NCBI RefSeq assembly: GCF_901933205.1 | Contig: NC_044574.1 | Location: forward strand, 16,601,733-16,665,732 | From: Camarhynchus parvulus | Taxonomy: Eukaryota; Chordata; Aves; Passeriformes; Thraupidae | Reading direction: 5' to 3' | DNA length: 64,000 bases | Part shown: in pieces, positions 51,222 through 61,400 of the stretch | Position numbering within the stretch: the stretch's first letter is position 1 | How the letters are laid out: each line of letters opens with the position of its first letter | Translations under genes and position numbers: made by a program | Notes under the pieces: generated by a model | What the model was told of the DNA's origin: nothing | The model's database searches: none | Seen by the model: only the letters and a program-made list of their open reading frames with translations

Positions 51222-51903
51222 TGGATAATGTTGAAGATTGCATGCAAGATGTTTTCCATTACCATCTGTATGGCTGATTACCTTGTCAAGTGAGCAGTTT
51301 GCCTTATCTCTCTCTTTGAATGACCACATTCACACCTTCCTCGGGAGGGGACTTCCGCTGATAACAGACTATTGAATATCGGTGCATGACTGATAAGAAC
51401 TATAACATCCCATTGTGAGATGCTCCGCCCAGAGGGAGGAGCCAAGCACTGCTACCCCATATACTCCAAGATTCTGAAATTGCAGTTTCAGTTTATTTTC
51501 TCCACGAGATTCCCCAGAGGAACAGCAGCTACCTTTTCCTCCTGGATCTTCAGAGGAAGACTACATCCTTCTCTACAGAACCCCTTGCTCCAACAGAACC
51601 ACACCTGATACTTCAGAGGACTGCAGCCACATTTTCAATCGGACTGCCACTAGCACCCTGACCCACAGGGTGTCAGGTTGGGTTCTGACTCTGTCAGTGT
51701 TGTTCCAGTGGACTGTATTGTTTATTTTATTCTTTTTATTTCTTCCCTATTAAAGAACTGTTATTGCCTGCTCCCATATCTTTGCCTGAGAGCCCCTTAA
51801 TTTAAAATTGTAGCAATTCGGAGGAGTAGGGAGAGTTTACATTCTCCGTTTCAGGGGAGGTCCTGCCTTCCTTAGCAGACTCCTGTCTTTCCAAACCTAG
51901 ACA
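51222..51903 (+). mobile_element. 3' LTR of the ERVL element
   Basis: Starts tggataatgttgaag after the polypurine tract and ends cctgtctttccaaacctagaca, giving TG...CA ends over 682 bp. A polyadenylation signal variant attaaa is at 51749-51754, and a possible promoter region around ccatatactcc (about 51455-51467) follows ctccgcccagagggaggagcc. The U5 wording (ggggaggtcctgccttccttagcagac) matches an avian ERVL-class LTR I recognise. The next bases, cactga (51904-51909), equal 44349-44354 in the first copy of the segment. Confidence 0.85.
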
Positions 51904-51909
51904 CACTGA
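51904..51909 (+). repeat. cactga, insertion-site sequence after the ERVL LTR
   Basis: Identical to the last six CR1 bases before the short LTR in the first copy (44349-44354). It probably marks the ERVL integration site; ERVL-class elements usually make 5-bp target duplications. Confidence 0.65.
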
Positions 51910-52265
51910 TGTAGGAATACAGCTAGAAAGCCATGTCCACTTCCATCCAGCTCATGACAGAAGTGGATATGTTAGCATTAGTAGGCTGCAAACCTTGGCA
52001 CCAGAAAGCAGAACCCTGAAGAAGGAATGCAGAAGTTAGAGATGTGCTTGGTACGATGTGCTTGGTAAGTAGAACTTATGTAAGATAACACATCCCTGCA
52101 CTAGTCTGTATGAGGCTTTGAATTAAGCAATGTTGCATAAATGTTATGGTTGTGCTATTTTTAGCAACTGCTGAAAAGTTCTATAAACTCAGCTTTGAGA
52201 ATCAATAAATGGCTTCATGTGTGCAGACCATGGAGTCCACGCCTCTTTCATCAATCGCTGTCGCA
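51910..52265 (+). mobile_element. Short LTR, clean copy (356 bp)
   Basis: Begins tgtaggaatacagctagaaag and ends catcaatcgctgtcgca (TG...CA). It has a polyadenylation signal aataaa at 52204-52209 followed by a short R/U5. Size and layout resemble alpha/betaretrovirus-like avian LTRs; the family was not confirmed. It sits between the ERVL 3' LTR and the CR1 3' part. It is the reference against which the degraded tandem copies at 44355-45149 were judged. Confidence 0.8.
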
Positions 52266-52386
52266 CCCTCCCTGGAGGTATATGACAATATGCAGCTGTG
52301 GCACTGCAGGACATAGTTTAGTGGTGGATTTGGCAGTGCTAGGTTAATGGCTGGACTTGATCTTACAGGTCTTTTCTAACCTACAC
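52266..52386 (+). mobile_element. CR1 LINE, 3' part (second copy)
   Basis: Same text as 45150-45271 with single-base differences (for example gtatatgaca for gtatataaca, and one T fewer in the ggtctttt run). Its own CR1 5' part is not present upstream; the ERVL and short LTR are there instead. Confidence 0.9.
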
Positions 52387-53008
52387 TGTGGGAACCCAGG
52401 AAATTCCTCTAGCTGCCCTGGAGGGCTTGAGCCCCTGCCCAGGGGGCTCAGAGGCCTTGGCACAGAGCCCAAGACCCCTGTGCCTTTGATTTAGCCCTTG
52501 GAAAAAAAAAATTACCAACCTTATATGAAGAATTACAAGCACGAAAGCTTAAGTAGAATGATAGTAAATTTATCACAGGGTGAAAAATAGATTTTTTTGG
52601 GTTTTTAGAATGGGGGTTCAGGGGGCAAGATGGAGGGATCTGGGCGTGTCCAGCCTTTCTCCTTCTTCTTGGCCTCCATCTTCTGCTGTGATGTTGGCGC
52701 TTTTAGATTGGTTTAGAGTAGAAGCTCACTGTCTAACATAGGTGATAGGTATTGGAAAATAATTGTAAATATTGTACACGTAGTTTTTAGTATGAAAAGA
52801 TAACACTGCCTCTGAGGCGGGCAGAGTGCCTCTGACTGTCTTGCTGCATGGACCTTGGCAAATCAGGAGAAAGAATTTTATAGATAAGATACAATAAACA
52901 ACCTTGAGACCGAGAAATGAAGAGCTCTGACTCCTTCGACCGCTGGGCTGGGAAAAGAGACTTTCTAATGTATCTTGGGGTCACTCTGACCAGCTAGAGA
53001 TCCCGAGA
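52387..53008 (+). mobile_element. Solo LTR, ERVK-like (second copy)
   Basis: Near-identical to 45272-45895, with the same flanking ctacac repeats (52381-52386 and 53009-53014) and aataaa at 52893-52898. Identical insertion site and flanks show that the duplication, real or artefactual, happened after this LTR had inserted. Confidence 0.85.
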
Positions 53009-53047
53009 CTACACTATTCTATGGTTCTTTGATTCTATTTCTTCCTC
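53009..53047 (+). mobile_element. CR1 terminal tail (second copy)
   Basis: ctacactattctatggttctttgattctat, identical to 45896-45925, completes the second copy of the CR1 3' part. Confidence 0.8.
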
Positions 53048-53890
53048 ATGGCTCGAGTCCAAAGCTGTGCAAGCGGTGTGATTGCAGTGGTGAGGGACAA
53101 TACTTGGCTTGTGTTGGCTATGGGTCATGTCCAGGTGCTGAAACCAGAGCAAAGAGCTGCACAGGTCTCTGTGAGGAGACACAGACAGTTCCAGCTGGCT
53201 CCAACCAGCTACAACAGATCCATCACAGGGCACGGCTCACCTCACCAGCCAGCCCAGTGGTGCCTCTGGGGTAACACATTTAAGAAAAGCCAACACACTG
53301 CATGCCAGTGAGGAGTGAGGAGCATGATGTGAGGAACAGCCCTGTGAGCAGAGGTCAGAAGAAGGAGGAGAGGAGTAAGAGATTCTCCTGCAGCCCACAC
53401 AAGGACTATGATGGAGCAGGTTTCCCAACTGCAGTCCAAGACCCCATGCCAGAGGAGGAGAAGGATATTTCCTGAGGGACTGCGTCTCATGGGAGATATC
53501 CCATTACAGAGCAGGGAAAAAGAGTGAGGAGGAGGAACACTAGAAAGAAAAAAAATACAGGCTAACTGAGGCCTTCCATTCCCATCTTCCTTGTGCTGTT
53601 TGGGGCAGGAAGGGAGGTGGAATCAGGAGTCTTGGTAACGGAATGGGTGTAGGAAATACATTTTATGTTTTCTCTTGTTTCCCACTACCAAATCTATTTT
53701 AATTAGCAATAAATTAAAATAATTTTTCCCAGGTCAAGTCTGTTTTACTTGTGATTGTAATAGATGAGTGAGCTCTTTATCCTGTTCCATGAGATTTTCC
53801 ACTTTGTGTTCTCCTCCTGTCCTTTTGAGGAGTGGGGCTGAGAGAGCAGCTGGGTGGCTATCTATCAGCCTGCAAAGGCCAGCCCATTTC
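53048..53890 (+). mobile_element. Long avian ERV LTR, decayed (second copy)
   Basis: Matches 45935-46800 closely. Differences are largely small gaps and insertions, such as gaggagtgaggagc for gaggggaggagggagc at about 53309-53322 and loss of two bases in ggtaacggaatggg at about 53633-53646. Confidence 0.7.
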
Positions 53891-56710
53891 TGGATATCTG
53901 CTCTCACCTAGAGACTAAAGATCAGTGTATTTGTATTAAAATATGTACTGAAATATAGGAACCAAACCCATAATAAATATGTTTCTGATCCATTCCTGTC
54001 ATTACCCTCAGTTTAATACTTTTATACGTATTGAAAGGAGCAAACTTTGTGTAATACCTTTTATTTGTGAGAATCGCAACTCTACTGGGTTTAATTTTAC
54101 TTAAACCATTTTGCATGGTAAAACTTATACAAATAAATAAATATACAATATACAAATAAATATACAAATAAAAATAAAATTGATGCATCACCATCGTATG
54201 TGGGAAACAGAGGTTTAATTCAGAGTTCTTCAGGCAGAAAAATTGAGACAGAGTTTACAGACACACATTGAAAAATGAGTTTCTGAAAATACATGGTTGA
54301 GACTATGGTCTATGGTGTTTGAGAAAATGAGCTTTATATAAAAAAAATAAAATTTTCTCAATAGGGTGAGTAACACAGCCCAGCATTTTCAGGCTTTGTG
54401 ATCTAAATTCTTACTGCTGCCCTCCAGTTTAAAATACATTTTCCTTGGGTCTGCAATGGTGGAAAGGAATAAACCTGCAGTTTGGCTAATCTTGTAGAAT
54501 ATTTACCTTCTGAAGATTTCAAGTGTTCAAGATATTCTATCTTTTCCAGCATCTCTGTTCTCTTCAGTTCTTTATTGAAAGAAAAAATGCTAGAAGGTGC
54601 TATATGGTCTTCTTCACCTGAATGTCTCATTCTGTTTTACCTCATTCTCTTTTTACTCTGTTCTTTCTCTGTTTTATTGTCTGATTTTTTTAACAAGTAT
54701 TTTAAAACAAGCAAAAAGGTTTTTATTTGAACGTTGCTCTATTTGATTATTGTACTCTACAGTGATGCAGTTGATGGCTTGAAGCATTTGTGATGAAAAA
54801 AATTTTGCACACTTGAGACTGTAGAAACAATAAAAGGAGATTAGTCCTTCGCATAATGGCATTAAAATTATTTTAGAAGGATTATGAGTATTACCCAGCT
54901 AAAACCAATCTCACTACTACCTTCCCTGTTTTTTTTAGCTGTTACCTCAGGCTACAGAGTAGATAAAATCTTGTTAGTACATGGATGAGCCTATTAAAAA
55001 GCTATACTGTGTTGAATCATCTATTATAAAATGTATGCACATAAAACTATTTGACAGATTGAAAATGCTTTTATGAAAAATATAATGGTAAGAAAACAGT
55101 CTGATATTTTATTACTGAAATAAAATTGGCCAGAAGGATTCCAACAATTAAAACACTCATGTCTGAAGTAATTCTGGTAAGCAGATCAAAAGAATGGATT
55201 CATGATCCCTTTTAATTAGTGGTTTCTTATTGCAAGTCATATCGGCTTTTCTTCAAATAATTTTAAATTCATATTTCTCTCTTTGCTCTTGCAGATTTGT
55301 TTTTAAAAGACTATGTAATAAAAACTTTGGATTTCTGTGCTATTCAGATTCTTGTGACAATTTTGTCTTAGGAAAGGATAGCTCAAAGGGTAGTACAAAA
55401 TCTGCCTCCACCAGGCTATTTTCAAAGAAAAAGGATATCCTGAATGGCTCCCTGAAACAGGCTTGGAGGAGTGGGCCGCTGTCCATGAAATGAATGTCCC
55501 AAGCCCGAACATCTGGCAGGACTGTGGTTGGATTACCCTCTTGCTTTAGGGAAAGGAACTAATGACCAGTTGCAAGAATATACATTAAGATAAACCAGTG
55601 TCACTGAAAGTAATTGTCTCACTTGTAAACCATTCTTTACTGGCTTATAGTTATGATCTCAGATTTGCCTGGTAACTGAATTGAAATCTGCACAGCTAGA
55701 CCGGTCACAGCTAGTCTGAAGTGTATAAAGGAGGCTGCAGTAGTCCCCTGGGTCCAGCCATGACAATGGAAACATATCTTAAAGTCTTTATTTAGCATAT
55801 GGTCCTCCATTTTCAAAATAGTGTCATTTTTAAAGCACATTTTATCTGAGAATGCAAAAACCACAAAACTTGCCCACAATATACATTCAGTTCACATTCG
55901 TAGTTCTACTGAGCCAGTTGTACTGGACATACAGAAGTCCAAGTTTACATGGAAGTGCAATGGCAAAACTTAAATCTACAGCTGATCTCCTAAATGTTAG
56001 CATCTGGTTCTTTCATTCAGTTTTCTTTCTTATCTCCCCCCAAATGTGTGCTTATCAAGCAAAACTGTTTTGCTCCATCTCATGGAACTTCCCTTTTAAT
56101 TTACTCTGACATAGGCAATGCACCTACAAAGTTATTAGAGTAAGCAGTCTGTGCTAATGGAAATCTTCAGCATGTAACATCACTGAATGGTGATGCTTAT
56201 GGAGCAAAAAGAAAAAAAACAAACATATTTTCAAAAACCTGCAGGTGTTTTTAAGTCTGTCTTTAAAATTCTCTCCCTTGAGCCCGTGTATGTTTGAAAG
56301 CTGACTGCTGTATATAAGAATTATTCCAGTGCTTTCATGTCTCAATATTTTAGTGGTTTAACACTATCAATTGACATGATATGATAGATTGTTAGACTCT
56401 ATTAAGTACTTAATATATACTTCCAAATTGCCTCAGTACTGCTGTAATGACTCCTCCCACTTAAAAACCTGAAAGGGAATTAAATGACTGTAATGATATT
56501 GAAGTAAATGCTAGGATATGGGTTCCTGTAGAGTAAAAACACAAAAAGAAGAAAGAAAACACCAGAAGTTTTGAACTAAAACTGAAGTGCTACAATACTT
56601 GTTACAGGTAGACTTTTTTGGCTACTATAACAGAAACTGCAGAAGTGACAATTGATAGCAAATGTTCATCGTTCAGTTAACCTGGCCTCAATTTTGTACA
56701 ATAAGTGGAT
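53891..56710. repeat. Unique-looking DNA, second copy of the duplicated segment
   Basis: Parallels 46801-49726 and ends after agtggat at 56710, where the flanking sequence diverges into AT-rich DNA (atatttatttatttttaaaa). The copy from the CR1 3' part onward is 132 bp shorter overall (4445 against 4577 bp), mostly through many 1-5-base gaps. The splice-like donor of the first copy is broken here (gggtagtac at about 55388-55396). No gene is supported. Confidence 0.8.
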
Positions 56711-57763
56711 ATATTTATTTATTTTTAAAATTATTTTTTTATTTTTTCCAGGAAAGATGCCTTTTACAAGCAAACATGTCTTCACTGAAATCCAATTTAT
56801 ATCATCCTACTAACGTTTAAATAAACCAATCCCCAGTGGCTGTAAATATGCCCAAGTTAGCAAAGACAATGTAAAGGAGAATCTGTTCTGGTTTTATAGA
56901 ATCCATGTAATTTAACTCTGTATTTGCACATGAAAATCTTGCTATAGTAATTAATGCAGTCATGTCACAAACAATGTGTTTACATGGTGATGATTAAAGT
57001 AATCCTATTAAATCATGTTTCTAGAAAATACACTGGTTTGGGACTATTTTGGAGAAGAAGCAATAATAATATATTGTAAATTCTACAAATCTTAGGATGG
57101 CCGAATATTGCTCATTACAAATAAAATTATAGTAAAGGGTTATATTTTGAATACCTGTATAATCTGCATAGCAGTGTAATCTGGATAAAACAGAATTTTT
57201 CCTCTATCATAAGTTCATATGGTTCCTCCATTGTAATCTGAAATATGGATATTAGCACCAGCTGAGAATCTGAAAGATTTACTCTTAGAAAGCAAGGGTT
57301 GTTAGAAAGTATGTGATTATTTCTGCACAGTTCCTTTCTATTTTACTAGCAAGTTACTGATTCTCAAGACTGCAATATCTGATAGTTACATTTTGTGAAT
57401 TTTGTGTTTCATGCACATATTTTCCTGTGTCCAAATACATTCATGAGCAACACTCAGAATTTTTCAGGGGGTAATTTTGGTTTTCTGTGCTGTAAAGTCA
57501 GTACCGAAATAGAATGATTTTTACCCAAAACAGCTACAGATGTATATATGCATATGTTGCAGCTTAAAACTAGCTGGAAATTAAGCTTAAAGCAGCTGGT
57601 CCCCTTCTTACTGCTCAGTCTGCTAAGACAGGGACAAAAAGGCAAAGATAGGGGTTGAGAAAATAATTTACTGTAAAAAAACAGCACTAAGGAAAACATA
57701 CAGTGACAGCAAAAAATGCTAATAGCAACAGTGTGTAAAAGAAGCAAAATTACAATTACAAGC
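56711..57763. other. AT-rich intergenic DNA, no gene recognised
   Basis: Begins with a T/A-rich stretch (56711-56750). A 103-codon minus-strand frame (57454-57765) ends in low-complexity sequence and has no recognisable domain. Confidence 0.5.
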
Positions 57764-57788
57764 AAAAAAAAAAAAAAAAAAAAAAAAA
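57764..57788. repeat. 25-base A homopolymer
   Basis: An uninterrupted A run directly before the CR1 below. CR1 elements do not carry poly-A at the 5' side, so it is separate low-complexity sequence or the tail of an unrecognised upstream insertion. Confidence 0.9.
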
Positions 57789-58415
57789 GGAAAGTTGGAT
57801 ATGAGTCAGAAGTGCCCTGGCAGCCAGGAGGACCAGCCTTGTCCTGGGGGCATCAGACGCAGCATGGCCAGCTGGGCAAGGGAGGGGATTGTCCTGCTCT
57901 GCTCTGAGCTGGGACAGCCTCACCTCGAGTGCTGGGGGCAGTTTTGGGCACCACAATACAAGAAAAAAAACTAGTAGAGAGTATCCAAAAGAGGACAAGC
58001 AAGGAGGGCAAGATTCATGAGGAGCAGCTGAGGTCACTTGGTTTGTTCAGCCTGGAGAAGAGAAGTCTGGGGTGCCTTTATCACAGTTTACAGCTTTCTC
58101 AAGAGGTCAGTGCAGGGGCAGGTGCTGATCTCATCTTTCTGGCAACCAGTGACAGGACATGAGAAAATAAAATGAAGTTGTGTTGGGGAAGGTTCATGTT
58201 GGTCATTAGGAAAGAGCTCTTCACTGAGAAGATTGTCAGTCCTTGCAATGAGATCCACAGAGATATGGACACAACACCAGTCTGAGTTCAGGGAATGGCA
58301 GGGTGACACTCCTAGTCATTTGGTTTAGTTTTAAGTTGCTCCTGTGAGGAGCAGAGATTTGAACTCAGTGATCTTTATTGATCCCTTCCAACTTGTGATA
58401 TCTTATGATTTTTCA
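57789..58415 (+). mobile_element. CR1 LINE 3' fragment
   Basis: The longest recognisable CR1 in the window. In order: tgtcctgctctgctctgagctgggacagcctcacctcgagtgctgggggcagttttgggcac, caaaagaggacaagcaaggagggcaag, gaggagcagctgaggtcacttgg, gttcagcctggagaagag, caaccagtgacaggacatgag and a 3' end tgatcccttccaacttgtgatatcttatgat. Indels break the reading frame; it is a 5'-truncated dead copy. Confidence 0.9.
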
Positions 58416-61400
58416 TGATACGTATTTTGAAAAAATGTAGAGAGACTTCCTCTCCTTTTCCATTGGCTTAAGACACTGCTGTATTAGATATCTCTGACAC
58501 TACTGAACTTTCAGGTAGATGAATTGTGTACTAGAAGGCCATGATAATTATACATATTATAACCCTACTTATAACTGGAACTCAAGGCAGCAGTTTTGTT
58601 ACATCTTGTCTAACCCAGTCATTATGAGTCTAAAAGAAAATTAATCTGGTTCTTAAGGACTGAACAGCACTTAAAACAAGATAAAAGAAATCAGTGAAAA
58701 ATAACTTTAATTCTTTTGTCAAGTTAAATCAGATTCCTTAAGAGAAAAGTTCAGTGGAGTAATCATATCTGAGCTGCTAGGAACTTCCACGATTTCTCAA
58801 CTTGCATGGTTTTGTCTCTGAAAGAAAAATACATGTATGGTTTAGGTGGGTGTATTTTGGTCATGTTGGTAAAAATTTTCATTCTTTGAAAATGTCTTAC
58901 TTTGCTGAAAAATAAATCATAATAGGAAAGCCTCAGGATTTCATTATTCTTTGTGTTTAGTTGTTTTCTGCTCACAAGAATGCTGACAGAAAAGGTTTAA
59001 GCTGTTACCACTGTAAAACCCATAGAGTTAGAGGGACAGATTCCTAATTTGGCATATTGTAAGAACAGAATCAGCAAGCATCATGACCATAACAGATCTT
59101 TGCTCATATGAGTCACAGTTTTTTTATAACCCTTCTTTCTAATGGATAATTTGTCACATTTTTTCTGACTTTGTATCTTTGCCACTTTTCCAAAATCCAT
59201 TATCCATAAAATAGCTTTCTCTGTAGACCTCTCCCATAAATAACTAAATCCAGGCACATGAGGGTACCTTTAAAAAGCATGAAAGAGAAAAAAGCACCTT
59301 TCTTTTTGTTAAATCATTATTTGTAATTTCTATTGTGGTCTCATTGAGGAGCACCCAACAGGGACGTCCAATCGGGAAACCATCCGAACAAATAACAGAA
59401 TGATAACACCTCTACTATAAACTCAGATCTGAACTGGATATTGTTACAGCCATGTAGAAAAAAGCTGAATCTCTCTTATACCTAGCATGCCTGCAAATGC
59501 TTTTCTGCCTGTTTCTTGGATTGTCAGAAACACATGAATGTGTCAGTCAGTGATTGAGGTGACAGTTCTGTGGACAGATGCAGAAGGAACTGTCCAGGGC
59601 TTGGTTTTGTTCCTTTATTGAGGAGCAAAAGACCATGTATAAATACAGACCCATTTGGAGTACAACACAGAGGAAGGTGTATTAGAGCTGGTTATTCGTC
59701 TTTCTATTACAATAAAATGTAAAAAGAAAACAAAACAACACCTCATTTTCTAATTCCTAGTGAACATTTTTAAGCTTAACAGATACAAGAAGTTTTCTCA
59801 TTCTTCCTGCAAAATCAGGAAACTTCCTATGGAAGTCCCCAATGACATGACTCAGATTATTTTTTGCACGAGTTCATGTCACGAATAAATGCCATTTCAC
59901 TCAACAGATTAATTATAATAAATTGGTGGCTGAGACAGAACAAAATATACAGAAATGTGATTACTTTGTTTTTCATGTTTTGTTTTTTTGGTTTCTTTTT
60001 TTAACTTCCTGTCTAATTTCACTTGCAGCAATAGTGGTTTTCCTGTTTCTTAAGAGGATCTCAAGTGGTACTTTCAGGTCAGATGGCACAGAGTTATTGA
60101 ATTCCCTGAGTACAGTAAGCTTAACAAGAAAGAAATTGTACTTGTATTACTCATCTGCCTACCAGAAACACAAGATTTTGTTTATATCACTCTTATAAAG
60201 GTGAACAGGTATTTAAAAAATAGACTGTGTTTACAGCTTTCAACAAATATGAAATTAAAAAGAAATAAAAGAGTTACCAAATTTTAAGTAGACACATGTA
60301 TATAAGTATATAATACACATACACTTAAATGAGTATAAATATTTGCAGACTAAATGATGTCTTTGAGAGGCACTGCTGGAAAATCATAAGAATTATTAGA
60401 AACAAATTATATCCAAACTAACTTTCAAATTCCATTTAGGCAACTTTAGAAGAAAGAGGTAGTGAAAAAACAGTCGCTACATTGTTTATCAGAGGTAAAT
60501 TAACATGTATTTTTTCAGTCATCAGAGAGGTTTGTAGAAGCTGCTTCTGCTGATAGGAGTTGAGTTATAATTTACTACTACAGAAAACCTTGATCTATTC
60601 TGTGTCATCTGATCAGATTATTCCACTGACTGAAATTAATGATATTTCCATGTGAATATATCTTCTGGCAAAATGACCTCCATATCCTCAAACCTGCCTG
60701 TACAGCATGAATTTGTTTCTACCTTTTCTCCTGGTAAACAGGAATGTGGACATAAAATGTGAATAGTATTTCTGTATTACTGATTTTGTCTGTGCTTTGG
60801 TTCTCAAATCCAATTGGCATGACAGTTAAAATTAGCAGGACAAGGGCAACTGTCAAGGATGAGGTTGGCTGTGAGCAGAGGGGCTTCTGTGGCTTTGTTT
60901 GCCTGTCATTTCAGCTGCTATGTCAGCTTAAATACCACCAGTTAAAAAACACACAGCATAGCTTAAGGAGTAATGGGGTGGGAGGCACATTTGAGCAATG
61001 ATCAAACAAGAATAAAATCCAGAGAGATCACACTCTCGGGACACTGTGGCACAAGAGTCTTTCTCAAAATGTCAGTGCAGGCTGATTAAACAAATGCTGC
61101 TTTCAAGGCAAAGCTGATCACCCTACAGTTTATTGGAAAAGTTCACATGCACTTGTGTTATCGTGAATACATGTCATCTGAAATACTATGGGTAACTGAA
61201 AAATATTACAATGTTGTGATAAAATGGAATGTTGCATGAAGCTTAAATATTTTCTGTACCTAGTATACCAGTATTTCTCATTTTGCTTGATTTGCATTCT
61301 GTTGACATGATTTAAAAGCCTTTCAAAATGGCTCTTTGCCCAGACACAGCTTGAAAGTCCAAACTCTCCCACAAAAGCAGGTGAAATTCATTTTGCCACA

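Larger units (their letters stand above)
49727..51903 (+). mobile_element. ERVL-class provirus, 5'-truncated
   Basis: Order seen: pol 3' part (RNase H then integrase), polypurine tract (aggaaaagggg, 51211-51221), 3' LTR (51222-51903). The 5' LTR, gag, protease and reverse transcriptase are absent, because the sequence switches abruptly from non-viral DNA at 49726/49727. The pol frame ends about 50 bp before the polypurine tract, so there is no env and no downstream dUTPase. ERVL elements typically lack env. The cut at 49726 coincides with the end of a large duplicated segment, so the truncation may be an assembly join rather than a biological event. Confidence 0.85.

Noticed and set aside
44033..56710. 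Simple tandem duplication as the main explanation
   Set aside because: The left junctions differ (CR1 5' part against half an ERVL) and the copies differ mainly by indels; kept only as an alternative.
59330..59410. Unusual non-AT-rich stretch (gcacccaacagggacgtcc)
   Set aside because: Checked for a tRNA-like or primer-binding-site origin; no cloverleaf or attached LTR could be made out.
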